Source of the DNA: Ignisphaera aggregans DSM 17230
GTDB lineage: Archaea; Thermoproteota; Thermoprotei_A; Sulfolobales; Ignisphaeraceae
Length of the DNA stretch: 64,000 nucleotides
Assembly (NCBI GenBank): GCA_000145985.1
Contig: CP002098.1
Coordinates: 1,811,954-1,875,953, forward strand
Reading direction: 5' to 3'
Shown: one piece after another, positions 8,255-18,141 of the stretch
Layout: every line of letters starts with the position of its first letter
How positions within the stretch are numbered: position 1 is the stretch's first letter
The notes under the pieces: model-generated
The model's input: only the letters and a program-made list of their open reading frames with translations
What the model was told of the DNA's origin: nothing
Databases searched by the model: none
Translations under genes and position numbers: made by a program

Positions 8255-9825
8255 GTCCTCAAAACACCATACATCTTTGATAAGACTAGTTGTGTTAAAC
8301 CTTGTGTAACTCTTCCGGATAGCTCTTCCAGACTCCATACATCAACTATGGTATTAAGGTTTGTTGTACTGTTAAATCTTCTAATATATATCTCTATAGA
8401 TGCTAGTGTCGCTATAGCCCGTCTATAGAGAAGTTCTATCCTAATTATATTAACACCCTTCTCTTCTATCAATTCGACTTCTCCTAGATCAAAGAACTCA
8501 TCGCTTTCAAGATTTGTAACAATACATTTCTTCAGAGATGTGAGATCTATGGAAGATGTGGTTATATAGCTTAGTGTAGCTTCACTATATCCTTTCCCAA
8601 TCCTCTCCAGTTTTGGTATAGCAACATAGAAAAACAGAGCTATGTTACCTATAGACATCATTATATATGACAAAATACTCAAAGTGTTTACAATTCCCAA
8701 CGATACTAAAACAGTTATTGGAATACCCCAGAATGCAAAGAATATCACTAAACCTGCAATAAATGAAGCGCTATAAAACTCTGAGGTTATTCCAATGGTA
8801 ATAAGCTTTCTACCTATATCAACAAACTTCTCTATGAGCGCACCAGATACAGAAAGGCTTATGATGATTGAGCTTAGGATCATGATACTTATTCCAATAA
8901 CTGTTATGGGGCTTGGTATAACGTTATTGCTATATACATATCCATGGTTATTTAACCTCAGTATAACTGTATCAAATAGCCCTAGATATTTTTTAGCATC
9001 TTCATATATATTCGATATATTGAGATGAGATAGGGCAATGATCTTGACAGAACAACTATTTCTACAGAGACTCTCAACCCTATCTATGGGTATACTAGCT
9101 ATGGTTATCATGGAGGCATTTTCTATTTTTAGTATTGTTCCACCCATACTTCCAATAGAGTGAACCAGAGGGATGCTCGGGGCTATAGCAATATCTGTTA
9201 CATATCCAATATCGCTATATACAATTTTAAACGTATTGTTGTTTATATATACAGAACTGGTATTCAAATAAATGTTTTTATTGAGTATCATCATATATTC
9301 TCCATTTTGAAGCAATTTACATGTTCTTTCAATCCAATCACTATTGATTTGTGAAGAATAGGGGTTGCAGTATAATACTAAGGGGTATAACATTATACTT
9401 GTATTTCGAAGTGTTATAGGTTCATAGAGTTGAACAACTATAAGGAGAGGCGATGTATTGAAAATGTTTCTGATGTTGTAAATAGCGTTGATATTGTTTG
9501 CAATACCGATAAAATTATATGAATTGGTATATCCAGACATATCTATAGTGGTAGATGTATACATATAGGATGTGATTAACGAAGACATTATAGCCATGAT
9601 ACATAGGGAAACAGCTACAAGCATAGCTTCAATGCTTGTAATCATTTTTCTTAATATCAATGCTATTATTTTTGTTGCTGGAGAGACTGTTTTTGGCTGT
9701 TCTATGTACTCTTCCTCAACACTACCTTCAGCTCTCCATAGATAAATCATTACTGTAATATAGAACATTACTGCAATAGCTGTTGTAATCAATAATACTA
9801 TAGCCATTTGCTCACCTAGAACCAA
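8236..9825 (-). CDS. ABC transporter permease, FtsX/MacB-like architecture
   Basis: A 529-residue protein. One N-terminal membrane helix is followed by a cytosolic stretch, a second helix near residue 55, an extracytoplasmic domain of about 200 residues rich in N-x-S/T sequons, and then three or more membrane helices near residues 300-400 (ITVIGISIMILSSIIISLS). This resembles FtsX/MacB permeases that work with the LolD-type ATPase encoded two genes downstream. The C-terminal soluble domain after residue 400 is unusual for the family. It overlaps the preceding gene by 14 bp. Confidence 0.65.
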   Translation of the reverse strand: MVLGEQMAIVLLITTAIAVMFYITVMIYLWRAEGSVEEEYIEQPKTVSPATKIIALILRKMITSIEAMLVAVSLCIMAIMSSLITSYMYTSTTIDMSGYTNSYNFIGIANNINAIYNIRNIFNTSPLLIVVQLYEPITLRNTSIMLYPLVLYCNPYSSQINSDWIERTCKLLQNGEYMMILNKNIYLNTSSVYINNNTFKIVYSDIGYVTDIAIAPSIPLVHSIGSMGGTILKIENASMITIASIPIDRVESLCRNSCSVKIIALSHLNISNIYEDAKKYLGLFDTVILRLNNHGYVYSNNVIPSPITVIGISIMILSSIIISLSVSGALIEKFVDIGRKLITIGITSEFYSASFIAGLVIFFAFWGIPITVLVSLGIVNTLSILSYIMMSIGNIALFFYVAIPKLERIGKGYSEATLSYITTSSIDLTSLKKCIVTNLESDEFFDLGEVELIEEKGVNIIRIELLYRRAIATLASIEIYIRRFNSTTNLNTIVDVWSLEELSGRVTQGLTQLVLSKMYGVLRTCTESS

Positions 9826-11530
9826 GAATTAGCATGGCCACAACATTTGTTGCTATTGCTATACCTGTACCTATGATGAAAAATGTTGTCATAGCTATGA
9901 TTTTCTCATGCATTTCTACACCAAGTTTTACGATAATAGATTTTACAGCATATATCACTAATGCAAGAATACCTATATCTGGGGGAAACATTATTCCTAC
10001 TAAGAATGGAAATATACTTAGATCCAAATAGCGTGAAGATATTATTACAAGTATCCCTACTACAATGCCTATGGAGATTGTATAAATGGAACTTATATCT
10101 AGTTTTCCATTACATATAGAGGCTATGAATGCAATTGTTGGAATCCATCTAGTTAGAGGCATTGTAGGAGAGTTGAATCCATAAGCATAAACTAATATGT
10201 TTCCAAATATGTAAGAAGCTAAGCTTCCAAAAAATATGCCTAAGCCCATCACCTTTACAATAGATAGCGAATCAATACCAAAGAATCTTGCAACTCTTAT
10301 CATATTCATAGCTGAAGCCCCTACAACTTGTGGCATGGGTATACCTGTATATGGATCCAAAGCAGCATAGTAACCAATATCTCTGACACCTAGGAAATAC
10401 ATTAGAAATGTGACCATAGGTAGAAGCGCCTGGGAGCCTGTACCAGTTTCACCTACAACTCTCATATTAACAAGAATTAGAACAATGTGTATAACAGGTA
10501 TTAACATGAAGAGTATGATAATTGTTGCAAGACCTGGCTGTATTGTTGATATAGCAAATGCTATAGGGAGTAATAGAATTATGAGACCTAGACTGAAAAT
10601 AAATATTGTTTTCTCCATGGTTAGACCCAAAATAAGTCTAAAACTAGTTGAGAGAACCCTCCAAAGTTTTAGTATATAGTAGAGAAGAGCAACAAAGATA
10701 ACACCAATGTTTATACCAATAACAATAGGTGTTATAGAGAAAAGAGCATCATCGTAATTTAGAGTTGGACTAACAGGAATTCTGAATAGCACCATAGAAA
10801 GGGGTACTAGGAGTGCATAGGTTATAATTGAACTCATTGACAAGGATCTTAATGTTCGTAGTGGCATAAGCATAAAGATTCCTATTAGTATTGGCCAAAA
10901 CGATAAAGCTAAAACCGAGCCTGGGAGAAATGAGGAGCTTATTGGCGTTAGATCTATCTGTGGAGAATATATGAGAGACAAAAACTGTAGGAAGAAACCC
11001 AGAGATAGAGCAACTATATAGCTACGATTTATAGCAATCCCCCTAAAGGTTTTTATAAATAATGTAGAAGCTATGCTCAAGGGATATCGGAGCCTCTCTT
11101 TATCTAGAAAATGACTTCTTAATGTATATGCTATTAGAATTCCGCTAAAAGATATGATTGATAATGATATATATGTTGACATAGGTTTTAAATCCAATAT
11201 ACCTCTTCCACTATATAGCTCTTGAGGTATATGTACATCTAGGCCAAATGCCTTTAGACGTTGTGAGGCATAGTCTAGAAATCCATAGGTTATATACATA
11301 CCTGATGCTAATGTTGTTGTGAGATCCATACTATATGCTAGAGCGAGAGACAGTACTACATCTCTATCACTAGGTTTTATACCAAGTAAACGATAGGCGG
11401 CAATGATCAGTATGGGTATTGATATCAGCGATATTTCAGCTGTTGTATAGCCAGAGATGGCATAGCTATAGCTATCAATAAAACACATTAGAGTTCCTAT
11501 CAAAAAACCTATGAATATAGCATATCTCAT
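9812..11530 (-). CDS. Large polytopic membrane protein, first gene of ABC operon
   Basis: 572 residues with about fourteen hydrophobic segments spread over the whole length, starting right at the N-terminus (AIFIGFLIGTLMCFI). A GSQALLPMVTFLMYFLG segment and a VGASAMNMIRVARFFG segment recall oligopeptide (OPT)-type transporters, but this is not firm. It leads the operon with the FtsX-like permease, a small membrane protein and the ATPase. No soluble domain or catalytic motif is visible. Confidence 0.6.
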   Translation of the reverse strand: MRYAIFIGFLIGTLMCFIDSYSYAISGYTTAEISLISIPILIIAAYRLLGIKPSDRDVVLSLALAYSMDLTTTLASGMYITYGFLDYASQRLKAFGLDVHIPQELYSGRGILDLKPMSTYISLSIISFSGILIAYTLRSHFLDKERLRYPLSIASTLFIKTFRGIAINRSYIVALSLGFFLQFLSLIYSPQIDLTPISSSFLPGSVLALSFWPILIGIFMLMPLRTLRSLSMSSIITYALLVPLSMVLFRIPVSPTLNYDDALFSITPIVIGINIGVIFVALLYYILKLWRVLSTSFRLILGLTMEKTIFIFSLGLIILLLPIAFAISTIQPGLATIIILFMLIPVIHIVLILVNMRVVGETGTGSQALLPMVTFLMYFLGVRDIGYYAALDPYTGIPMPQVVGASAMNMIRVARFFGIDSLSIVKVMGLGIFFGSLASYIFGNILVYAYGFNSPTMPLTRWIPTIAFIASICNGKLDISSIYTISIGIVVGILVIISSRYLDLSIFPFLVGIMFPPDIGILALVIYAVKSIIVKLGVEMHEKIIAMTTFFIIGTGIAIATNVVAMLILGSR

Positions 11531-11641
11531 ATAGATTCCTTTAGGAGTAGTACTATCTTAGAGCTATCTGGGCATACTAATTAATAAACCTATTATGTAG
11601 ACATAATCTATAGTTTAATATGAATTATTTGGGGATCTTGA

Positions 11642-12052
11642 ATGTTTGGAGAAAATATAGATAGGGAGAGTGCAATAAAACGTGCGGCGGATCTACTTAG
11701 GAGTGGGGCTACGCTACTAGCTGAAACATGTCCTGTATGTGGTTCACCGCTTTTAAGATTGGTTAGTGGAGAAGTTGTATGTCCAATTCATGGAAGGGTG
11801 ATGATAGCTAAAACTGAAAGTGATATTGCAGAAGCAAGTATTCTTAGCGTTTTAACTGAGTTAGAGAAAAATATCTCATCATTATTACTAAATTATAATA
11901 GACGTATACAAAAGAATGAAGTGGGATTTGAAGATGCTAGAGATCTTGTCTATTGGCTTGATGCTATAGAAAGAATTGAGAAAATAAAGAGATTAATACA
12001 GCATCCAACACAGAAAAAATCTTCAAAATCTACTCCATCAAAACAGAAATAG
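11642..12052 (+). CDS. UPF0148 / Sjogren-scleroderma autoantigen 1 family zinc protein
   Basis: A 136-residue archaeal protein. Residues 12-62 match the autoantigen-1 (p27) family: AADLLRSGATLLAETCPVCG, then SGEVVCPIHGR, a four-ligand zinc ribbon with one His in place of Cys. A charged helical C-terminal tail rich in Lys and Ser follows. The family is widespread in archaea and its function is not established. The gene is convergent with the phosphomevalonate dehydratase operon. Confidence 0.85.
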   Translation: MFGENIDRESAIKRAADLLRSGATLLAETCPVCGSPLLRLVSGEVVCPIHGRVMIAKTESDIAEASILSVLTELEKNISSLLLNYNRRIQKNEVGFEDARDLVYWLDAIERIEKIKRLIQHPTQKKSSKSTPSKQK

Positions 12053-12060
12053 CTATTACA

Positions 12061-12480
12061 TCAACATATACATATCGAAATACCATTAGATGTAGATGTA
12101 ATTTTAATATATGAGCCAGTTTCTATGTGTTCAAGGATCCCATCTGGAATATTATATACGATAGGTATTTTACAGAGTACAGCACCAGCCAATACGACTG
12201 GATCAGGTTTACCCATTATAATAGCTTTAGGTGCTATTCCTTTTTTATAGAGAGAATATATTATGTAAGTCCCAACAGTACTCCCTCTAAAACGTTTAAC
12301 AACTAAGATATGATCCTTTATAAAACTTCCCTTAGCCCCACTCTCCTCAGATACTATAAGGCCAGTATCTTTATCAATATCACCTAAGAAAGATAGAACA
12401 TTAATTTTTATGACCTTACCCTCAATTTCTTTTCCTATCATTTTAGCGTCTACAACATTTATACAACGTTCACAAGACAT
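12061..12480 (-). CDS. Phosphomevalonate dehydratase small subunit (aconitase X swivel, DUF126)
   Basis: A 139-residue swivelling beta/alpha domain (DUF126). Recognisable are GDIDKDTGLI, the RGSTVGTYIIYSLYKKGIAPKAI core and the IVYNIPDG end segment. With the large subunit it forms aconitase X, which in archaea dehydrates 5-phosphomevalonate to trans-anhydromevalonate 5-phosphate in the modified mevalonate pathway to isoprenoids. The gene overlaps the large-subunit gene by 22 bp. The neighbouring UbiD gene makes the pathway assignment strong. Confidence 0.9.
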   Translation of the reverse strand: MSCERCINVVDAKMIGKEIEGKVIKINVLSFLGDIDKDTGLIVSEESGAKGSFIKDHILVVKRFRGSTVGTYIIYSLYKKGIAPKAIIMGKPDPVVLAGAVLCKIPIVYNIPDGILEHIETGSYIKITSTSNGISICIC

Positions 12481-13631
12481 GTCTTTATACCTCCTAGCTT
12501 TGGAATATAGTGAAAGGCCTTGCCATGAAGTGTAGCTAGGCTATGTAAGTTAAGTTCCTTAAGATTTGAAACCACAGGGCATGCACCCTTAAGAAATACA
12601 ATTTCAATTCCTCTCTTTCTAAATTCCTCGGCTATCAATATTATATCTTCGCTATTTTGTGGTAATGCTACAAATATCTTTTCTATCCCTAAACTTTTTG
12701 CTTTCAAAAATATTCTATTAGATATATGTCTTAATTCATCAACTGTTATATGAGGACATCCAATAAATAGAGTATTACTACAAATGCTTTCTGAGAATTT
12801 TTTTGCTTCTGCTAAATCTATTGTAATACGTTCTAATCCTCCTTTTATCATAATCTTATCGAACTTAGGGGTTATACCTTCTATTATAGCCATTGGAGAA
12901 TCTGATGTTGATGCAATTGAAGCTAATAGATTTCTTATTATAATATCACGATAAACATCATCCTCTACATTCATATTCATTTCTATATATGGAATGCCTT
13001 TTGTTATATTTCCTATATATAGTCCTATAATACTTGCTTCAAATATATTGCCTATAGGAAAATCTATCTTGATTATTTCTGTTGGTAATCTATTTTCATC
13101 AATATGCATTCCACTATAATATGTTTTACCGATGATTGATGCCATTAACGCTACAATACCTCCCTCTCTATTAGTTTTTGCACCTAAAATGGAATTTGCA
13201 TATATGACAGCGCTAGATTCTGCCCAAGCCAAATGCTCATTTATCTTTGGTCTTCTAATCTTGTATGGTATACATGTAAAACTCTTATCATCTACGCCAA
13301 GAGATTTCAAGAGCTCGATAATTTTGTATTGCTTTACAACAATATCCCTGCCATACACATTTGTAAAAGGGTCTAAAATTGCAATAGAGCTTGGATTAGC
13401 TGTAGTATATACAGCAGCTTTAGCCCCCTTTGAAACTAGATCATTAAGAAATTCTAATCCTTCATCACCTATATTAAAATATGATATACCTGAGATATGG
13501 GCATGTGAGATGTCTATCAGCTTCTCTGCCCCTAAAGCCTCTCCTATATGAACTATTACTTCTATAGCTATCCTAACAGCTTCTCCATATTCACCTCTGA
13601 GCATTCTTTCTTCATATTTATTGAGATACAT
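12459..13631 (-). CDS. Phosphomevalonate dehydratase large subunit (aconitase X, DUF521)
   Basis: A 390-residue aconitase X catalytic subunit. The N-terminal YEERMLRGEYGEAVRIAIEV opening, the ISHAHISGISYFNIGDEGLEFL segment and the late GACPVVSNL segment, with a likely iron-sulfur ligand Cys, are family marks. It builds the substrate-binding part of phosphomevalonate dehydratase. It lies 12 bp after the UbiD-family gene and overlaps the small subunit, so all three genes form one minus-strand transcription unit. Confidence 0.9.
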   Translation of the reverse strand: MYLNKYEERMLRGEYGEAVRIAIEVIVHIGEALGAEKLIDISHAHISGISYFNIGDEGLEFLNDLVSKGAKAAVYTTANPSSIAILDPFTNVYGRDIVVKQYKIIELLKSLGVDDKSFTCIPYKIRRPKINEHLAWAESSAVIYANSILGAKTNREGGIVALMASIIGKTYYSGMHIDENRLPTEIIKIDFPIGNIFEASIIGLYIGNITKGIPYIEMNMNVEDDVYRDIIIRNLLASIASTSDSPMAIIEGITPKFDKIMIKGGLERITIDLAEAKKFSESICSNTLFIGCPHITVDELRHISNRIFLKAKSLGIEKIFVALPQNSEDIILIAEEFRKRGIEIVFLKGACPVVSNLKELNLHSLATLHGKAFHYIPKLGGIKTCLVNVV

Positions 13632-13643
13632 AATACCTCATCT

Positions 13644-14924
13644 TTAAGTTTTAACATATTTATAATCAGCTTTGTTACTACCTAGTGGTATTGTTAGATC
13701 TAGACCTATTTTATCACATGTACCATTACTTGAACTTGGATCTAATGTTGAACATCTAGCTCTCTCTATCATTATTATGCTATCTCTACCTCTAAAACGT
13801 GTTGCAATAGACCATAGAATCATGTTTTCTGAATCAATATCAATATCGCTATCTACAGCAATAACCATTTTAGCACTAGGATGTGCTGAAAATGCTGCCA
13901 TAATAGCAGTCTTAACATCTCCATCATGAATCTTATCTATAGCTATGGCTATAATAAGCCAAGAACCACTTGATTCTAAAAGCCTCACCTTATGAACTTT
14001 AGGCACAGTTCTACTTACATAATCATATATAACCGCCTCTCTATAGAAACTCTGTAAAAGTTTATGCTCTTTTCCGGCTGGCAATATCACATGAAATAAT
14101 TCATTTGTATTTACATAAACAGCATCAACATTTATAAGAGGTTCTAACCTAGCCCTATCATAAAGATTTAAAAGATCTACAAAAGGTCCTTCTCTCACTA
14201 ATTCTTTTGTAATTCTTCCCTCCAATACCATAGCTGCATTAGCAGGAACAGGAATTCCATATAGTGGTGTATATGCTATCGAAAAATCCTCTAACAAATT
14301 AGGGACAAGTTCAAGCTCAAATACTCCTAAAGGTGGTGAAGAAGATGCCATAAGCATTACAGCTGGATGAACTCCAACCACAATGGCTACGGGAGTTTCC
14401 TTACCTCTCTCTAGATACTTCTCATATATATATCTTAGGTGTCTAGGTACGATTCTTGCAACGACTTTATTTTTTGATATAAGCATTGTTCTATGTATAG
14501 AAGCATTACATATGTTATCAATACATGATATGTATATAGAAGAAGATAAGTATCTACCTCCATCACCAGGATAAAACTTTATGAAAGGCAGATATTGTAA
14601 ATCAAAATCCTTGACCATTGTATATGAGTTACTAAAATCTTTTTCTCTAGGCTTTCTTGTCCTAGATGTAGAATCGAGGATCCTTTTATATGCTTCAACA
14701 TCACTATCAACTTTTAGAACATATCTATATAGTCTATTCCTAGAGTTAAGAACATTTCCTACACATACATACTCGCTTTTAATCAATTTAAAAAACACTA
14801 TTTTCTCCATAATATCTGCATTATACAATATTTTTGTGGGTTCTAATTCTATTCCTAGCTCTTTATCACTTATATCAAGTTTTTCATTTGATGGAACTGA
14901 ATCTACGAATTCCCTTAGGGACAT
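13644..14924 (-). CDS. Anhydromevalonate phosphate decarboxylase (UbiD family)
   Basis: A 426-residue UbiD-fold decarboxylase that uses prenylated FMN. Family segments include TPVAIVVGVHPAVML, the FAYTPLYGIPVPANAAMVLEG-like region near residue 210-235 (EGPFVDL follows), and HVILPAGKEHKLLQSFYREA. In the archaeal mevalonate pathway this enzyme converts trans-anhydromevalonate 5-phosphate to isopentenyl phosphate. It is first in the operon with both aconitase X subunits, which supports this role over another UbiD reaction. The prenyltransferase UbiX is not in the window. Confidence 0.88.
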   Translation of the reverse strand: MSLREFVDSVPSNEKLDISDKELGIELEPTKILYNADIMEKIVFFKLIKSEYVCVGNVLNSRNRLYRYVLKVDSDVEAYKRILDSTSRTRKPREKDFSNSYTMVKDFDLQYLPFIKFYPGDGGRYLSSSIYISCIDNICNASIHRTMLISKNKVVARIVPRHLRYIYEKYLERGKETPVAIVVGVHPAVMLMASSSPPLGVFELELVPNLLEDFSIAYTPLYGIPVPANAAMVLEGRITKELVREGPFVDLLNLYDRARLEPLINVDAVYVNTNELFHVILPAGKEHKLLQSFYREAVIYDYVSRTVPKVHKVRLLESSGSWLIIAIAIDKIHDGDVKTAIMAAFSAHPSAKMVIAVDSDIDIDSENMILWSIATRFRGRDSIIMIERARCSTLDPSSSNGTCDKIGLDLTIPLGSNKADYKYVKT

Positions 14925-15042
14925 ACATGATTACACCATAAATCATATTAACAATAGGACTTTATTGTGTATTAAAATAATTATTTAGGAGAAATTTTTA
15001 GTTTGTATTAACTAAAATAACTATTTTAGCTTAAGCCATGTT

Positions 15043-16353
15043 TTACAATGGGCATCTACTTATTTTCCCTTTATCTTCAAAATTCTCATCTAGTTTTATT
15101 CTACCTATAATTATTCCCTTGATATCAGATTCATATTCTGTGAATATACATAAACGTTTATTATCAATGTCTATAGAATCTATTATTCCTACTGCTACTT
15201 CTTCATATTTATCATTCACTAATGCAACAAGTATACCTTTAACCATTGACGGCTTTAAGATATATATATCATTAACATTCATATATGTTTTCAACTTTAG
15301 AATATCTTCATTAGATATATTAGCATTATCAGAGAGAAGTAGGACTAAGGAATCTTCATATCTGGATGCTACTAATGGTTTATATTTGATGACTGAAGGT
15401 ATTTTTTGTAGTTCTTCATCATTTAATTCAATTCCGTTAAAGAGACAGGAATTAGATATAGAGAGTTTTCCTATATCGAAACACAGTTTCTTTGCATGTT
15501 CAAAATAAGTTTTATAGCTAACTTTTCTAAGTTCTCTTCTATCTACCCTATTCCTCTCTCTTACAACCCTAGGTCTAGGTAAACAATAAATCTTAGTAAG
15601 GGTTCCATAAAACTGTCTCTCGAATGCCTTACAGAAATTCTCATCTAAAACGACTAATGACTGTGGTTTTATACTTTTTATAAGTGTAGATTTATACTCA
15701 ATTGATGATATATCTCCTAACCAGCCATCAGTATTGATAATAATTATATTACTACCCATTTTTTCTGCAATTACTACTAATTCCAATATAGATGATATTA
15801 CTCTTGACATAGATATGGGGGTAGAAGGAGTTAGATACCCAATAAATCTCATAATATCTCCTTTGAATTGTCTAAGCCAAATGGATTTACGTTCAATGAA
15901 TTTAAGAGCTACAAAACCTGGAGGAGCAAGATCATTTTGACCTATATCACCATCTATTAGAGCTACTTTAAGTTTTTGATCTATTGCAATATTAGAGATT
16001 AGCAAAGATAATGATGTTTTACCACTATCAGTTGCACCAATAATTACTACTCTTCCCATTCTATCAATTATTTCATATACTGCTTTCTCCCAGATATCTA
16101 TAACCTCCTCTCCTTCAATAGGCTCTTCAATGCTTCCACCCTCACCTAGGATTATACTAATTACGCTATCTTCTACGGCTTTAACAGCATAACTCCTATA
16201 TCTATTAATTATTATATCTTCTCCTTTTCTAATATTTACACCTAAAATTCTAATACAACCCTCATCTACAACTATTTTCGCAGGACCACATACTCTTATT
16301 ATCTTATTCGACAATAATGTTATTTTAGAATAGAGAGAGCTTGCTGTCAACAA
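15043..16353 (-). CDS. Clp1/Grc3-like polynucleotide 5'-hydroxyl kinase
   Basis: A 436-residue P-loop protein. Walker A GATDSGKTS lies near residue 105, followed by KVALIDGDIGQNDLAPPG, which marks the Clp1/Grc3/Nol9 polynucleotide kinases that phosphorylate RNA or DNA 5'-OH ends. The N-terminal 90 residues form the beta-rich lid domain (EGCIRILGVNIRKGE) and the C-terminal domain resembles that of Clp1. It ends 10 bp upstream of the RNase H-fold gene's stop region on the same strand, so the two may be co-expressed. Confidence 0.85.
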   Translation of the reverse strand: MLTASSLYSKITLLSNKIIRVCGPAKIVVDEGCIRILGVNIRKGEDIIINRYRSYAVKAVEDSVISIILGEGGSIEEPIEGEEVIDIWEKAVYEIIDRMGRVVIIGATDSGKTSLSLLISNIAIDQKLKVALIDGDIGQNDLAPPGFVALKFIERKSIWLRQFKGDIMRFIGYLTPSTPISMSRVISSILELVVIAEKMGSNIIIINTDGWLGDISSIEYKSTLIKSIKPQSLVVLDENFCKAFERQFYGTLTKIYCLPRPRVVRERNRVDRRELRKVSYKTYFEHAKKLCFDIGKLSISNSCLFNGIELNDEELQKIPSVIKYKPLVASRYEDSLVLLLSDNANISNEDILKLKTYMNVNDIYILKPSMVKGILVALVNDKYEEVAVGIIDSIDIDNKRLCIFTEYESDIKGIIIGRIKLDENFEDKGKISRCPL

Positions 16354-16363
16354 GATTAGTACC

Positions 16364-17026
16364 CTAAGAGCTAGCTACTCTCATGAGAGCTATGTTTATA
16401 GCTGCAATAGAATCTTTATCTAATTTCATATTATCTATAAATTGCCTTTGTTTAGAACTCTTATCTTCAGGCACAAACTCAAAGTTCACAGGATGATTCC
16501 TAAAACTTTTAATGAGGGTGTCAACAAAGGCATTGTATTTATCGGATAGAAATCTTGGAAGACCTATCCTTATGGTTTTTATATCAATACTATCAGAATA
16601 TTCTATAAACATCTTCAGTATCTCAAGCACTTTTTCTTTAGATTTATAGCTATTAACTAAAACAATATCTGAATTGACAAATATTGCTATACCGATGCTA
16701 TCACCAAAATCTATTCCTACTATCATATTTCTTTGTTTAGAAATATGTGATATACGCGAATATATTATGGTATTAACAATACATTTTTCTATACCAATCT
16801 CATCTACATTTAATATCAATCCATTCACATTAATTCTCCTATTCTTTATGTATTCCATACCTATACTATCTACTAACAATATTCCATGAAAGAATTTTAC
16901 ATTATCATTTATGCCTCTCACATTTACCCTATATTCTTCTAACATCTTCAATACTCTAACTAATTTTCTTGAATCGTAGATTGAGACCATGACATCAACT
17001 TTTTGCTTCTCAATATCTATAACCAT
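16364..17026 (-). CDS. RNase H-fold (RuvC/YqgF-like) protein
   Basis: About 220 residues. The middle segment NMIVGIDFGDSIGIAIFVNSD is the first strand-turn-strand of an RNase H/RuvC-like fold with its Asp, and TIRIGLPRFLSDKYN and FVPEDKSSKQRQ follow as in YqgF-type proteins. The N-terminal 90 residues are unrecognised. The start MVIDIEK at 17026 is chosen because a GGGGTGA ribosome site sits just before it; the frame opens 15 bp earlier. Its neighbour is the Clp1-like kinase, which hints at RNA processing (inference). Confidence 0.6.
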   Translation of the reverse strand: MVIDIEKQKVDVMVSIYDSRKLVRVLKMLEEYRVNVRGINDNVKFFHGILLVDSIGMEYIKNRRINVNGLILNVDEIGIEKCIVNTIIYSRISHISKQRNMIVGIDFGDSIGIAIFVNSDIVLVNSYKSKEKVLEILKMFIEYSDSIDIKTIRIGLPRFLSDKYNAFVDTLIKSFRNHPVNFEFVPEDKSSKQRQFIDNMKLDKDSIAAINIALMRVASS

Positions 17027-17067
17027 TTCACCCCAGTACAAAGTATCATATATTCCTCAACAACCTC

Positions 17068-17132
17068 TAACTCAGTATTTAAATGCAGACCTTTCATCAT
17101 ACCTCAGATCCCGGATTCTTCCTCATCTAGTA
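17068..17132 (-). ncRNA. C/D-box guide sRNA candidate
   Basis: Read on the minus strand: a weak box C (core GATGA, 17123-17128), a 15-nt guide, box D' CTGA (17104-17107), a 3-nt spacer, a perfect box C' ATGATGA (17094-17100), an 18-nt guide and box D CTGA (17072-17075). The spacing is close to archaeal C/D guides. It lies between the start of the RNase H-fold gene and a non-coding gap. Box C is imperfect, so certainty is moderate. Targets are not assigned. Confidence 0.45.
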
Positions 17133-17537
17133 CCACATGATAAAAACTATGTAGTCAGTCTACGAATATAGTTTCTAAATGAATATTAAAACTTTTATTC
17201 ACAGTTCTATAACATCAGAACATTATAATTAAATCCAAAACGAAATAAATTCAATAAACTACTTAGAATTTAGCAATAATATTTAAAAATACTTTTCAAT
17301 ACTAGCACATACTTAGTAAAAGAATGATATGTTGTACAATGATATCTATCCCTAGGCATGAGATCTAACAAAGTCTTATGGGATATAGGTGAAGACAATG
17401 AATGTATCACAGGACATGATCCCTCCTATTATATCTTTAGTTAATCATTCAATATTTTTAATTTCATGGAAAGGAAAATATCTATTAACGTTCTCCTCTA
17501 ATGAAGATAATATAAATATTCCTTAGTGAATTATAAT
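17133..17537. other. Intergenic region without a supported gene
   Basis: About 400 bp of very AT-rich DNA. I find no credible open frame or RNA structure here. Only the end near 17507-17516 (AATATAAATA) looks like a TATA element for the downstream phosphatidyltransferase gene. Confidence 0.5.
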
Positions 17538-18137
17538 ATGTTAACAAGATTTAGAAAACAAATAAACTTATATATAGATAGGATAGCATATATATTTCTA
17601 AAGGTAAACATAAAACCTAATACAATAACACTACTAGGATTAGTTATATCAGTTACATCAGTACCTTTAGCATATTTTAATTATCTAATTCCATTACTAT
17701 TCATAATAGTATTATCAGCATTTATGGATGTTTTAGATGGTGCTGTGGCTCGGCTAAGTGCTAATGTTACTCCTTTTGGAGGAGTATTGGATTCATTTTG
17801 TGATAGAATAGAAGAACTATTTTATATAATGTCCTTAATAATTATTGGTCTACCCGTTCATCTAGGTCTAATATCATTAGCACTATCCTATCTCACAAGC
17901 TATGTACGAGCTTTAGGAGAGCTCAGAGGACTAAAAATGGAGGGAATAGGAATTGCCGAGAGAGCTGAAAGAATATTGTTAATTCTAACCTCTATACTCT
18001 TAGCTATAATACTTCAAGGGCATGAACTATTTGTATTAGGGTTGACGATACCGATTATAATATTAATACTTCTGAGCTTCGTAACAGTATTGCAGAGGAT
18101 CTATTATATATATAGATCACTTAATCAAAAACATTAA
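17538..18137 (+). CDS. CDP-alcohol phosphatidyltransferase
   Basis: About 199 residues with six membrane helices and the family motif DGAVARLSANVTPFGGVLDSFCDR (D-G-A-R, then G, D, D), the metal and CDP-binding signature. In archaea such enzymes attach inositol-phosphate or other polar heads to CDP-archaeol; archaetidylinositol-phosphate synthase is the likely activity (inference). The frame opens at GTG 17526, but ATG 17538 lies about 25 bp after a TATA-like AATATAAATA, which would make it leaderless and the better start. Confidence 0.85.
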   Translation: MLTRFRKQINLYIDRIAYIFLKVNIKPNTITLLGLVISVTSVPLAYFNYLIPLLFIIVLSAFMDVLDGAVARLSANVTPFGGVLDSFCDRIEELFYIMSLIIIGLPVHLGLISLALSYLTSYVRALGELRGLKMEGIGIAERAERILLILTSILLAIILQGHELFVLGLTIPIIILILLSFVTVLQRIYYIYRSLNQKH

Positions 18138-18141
18138 TAAT

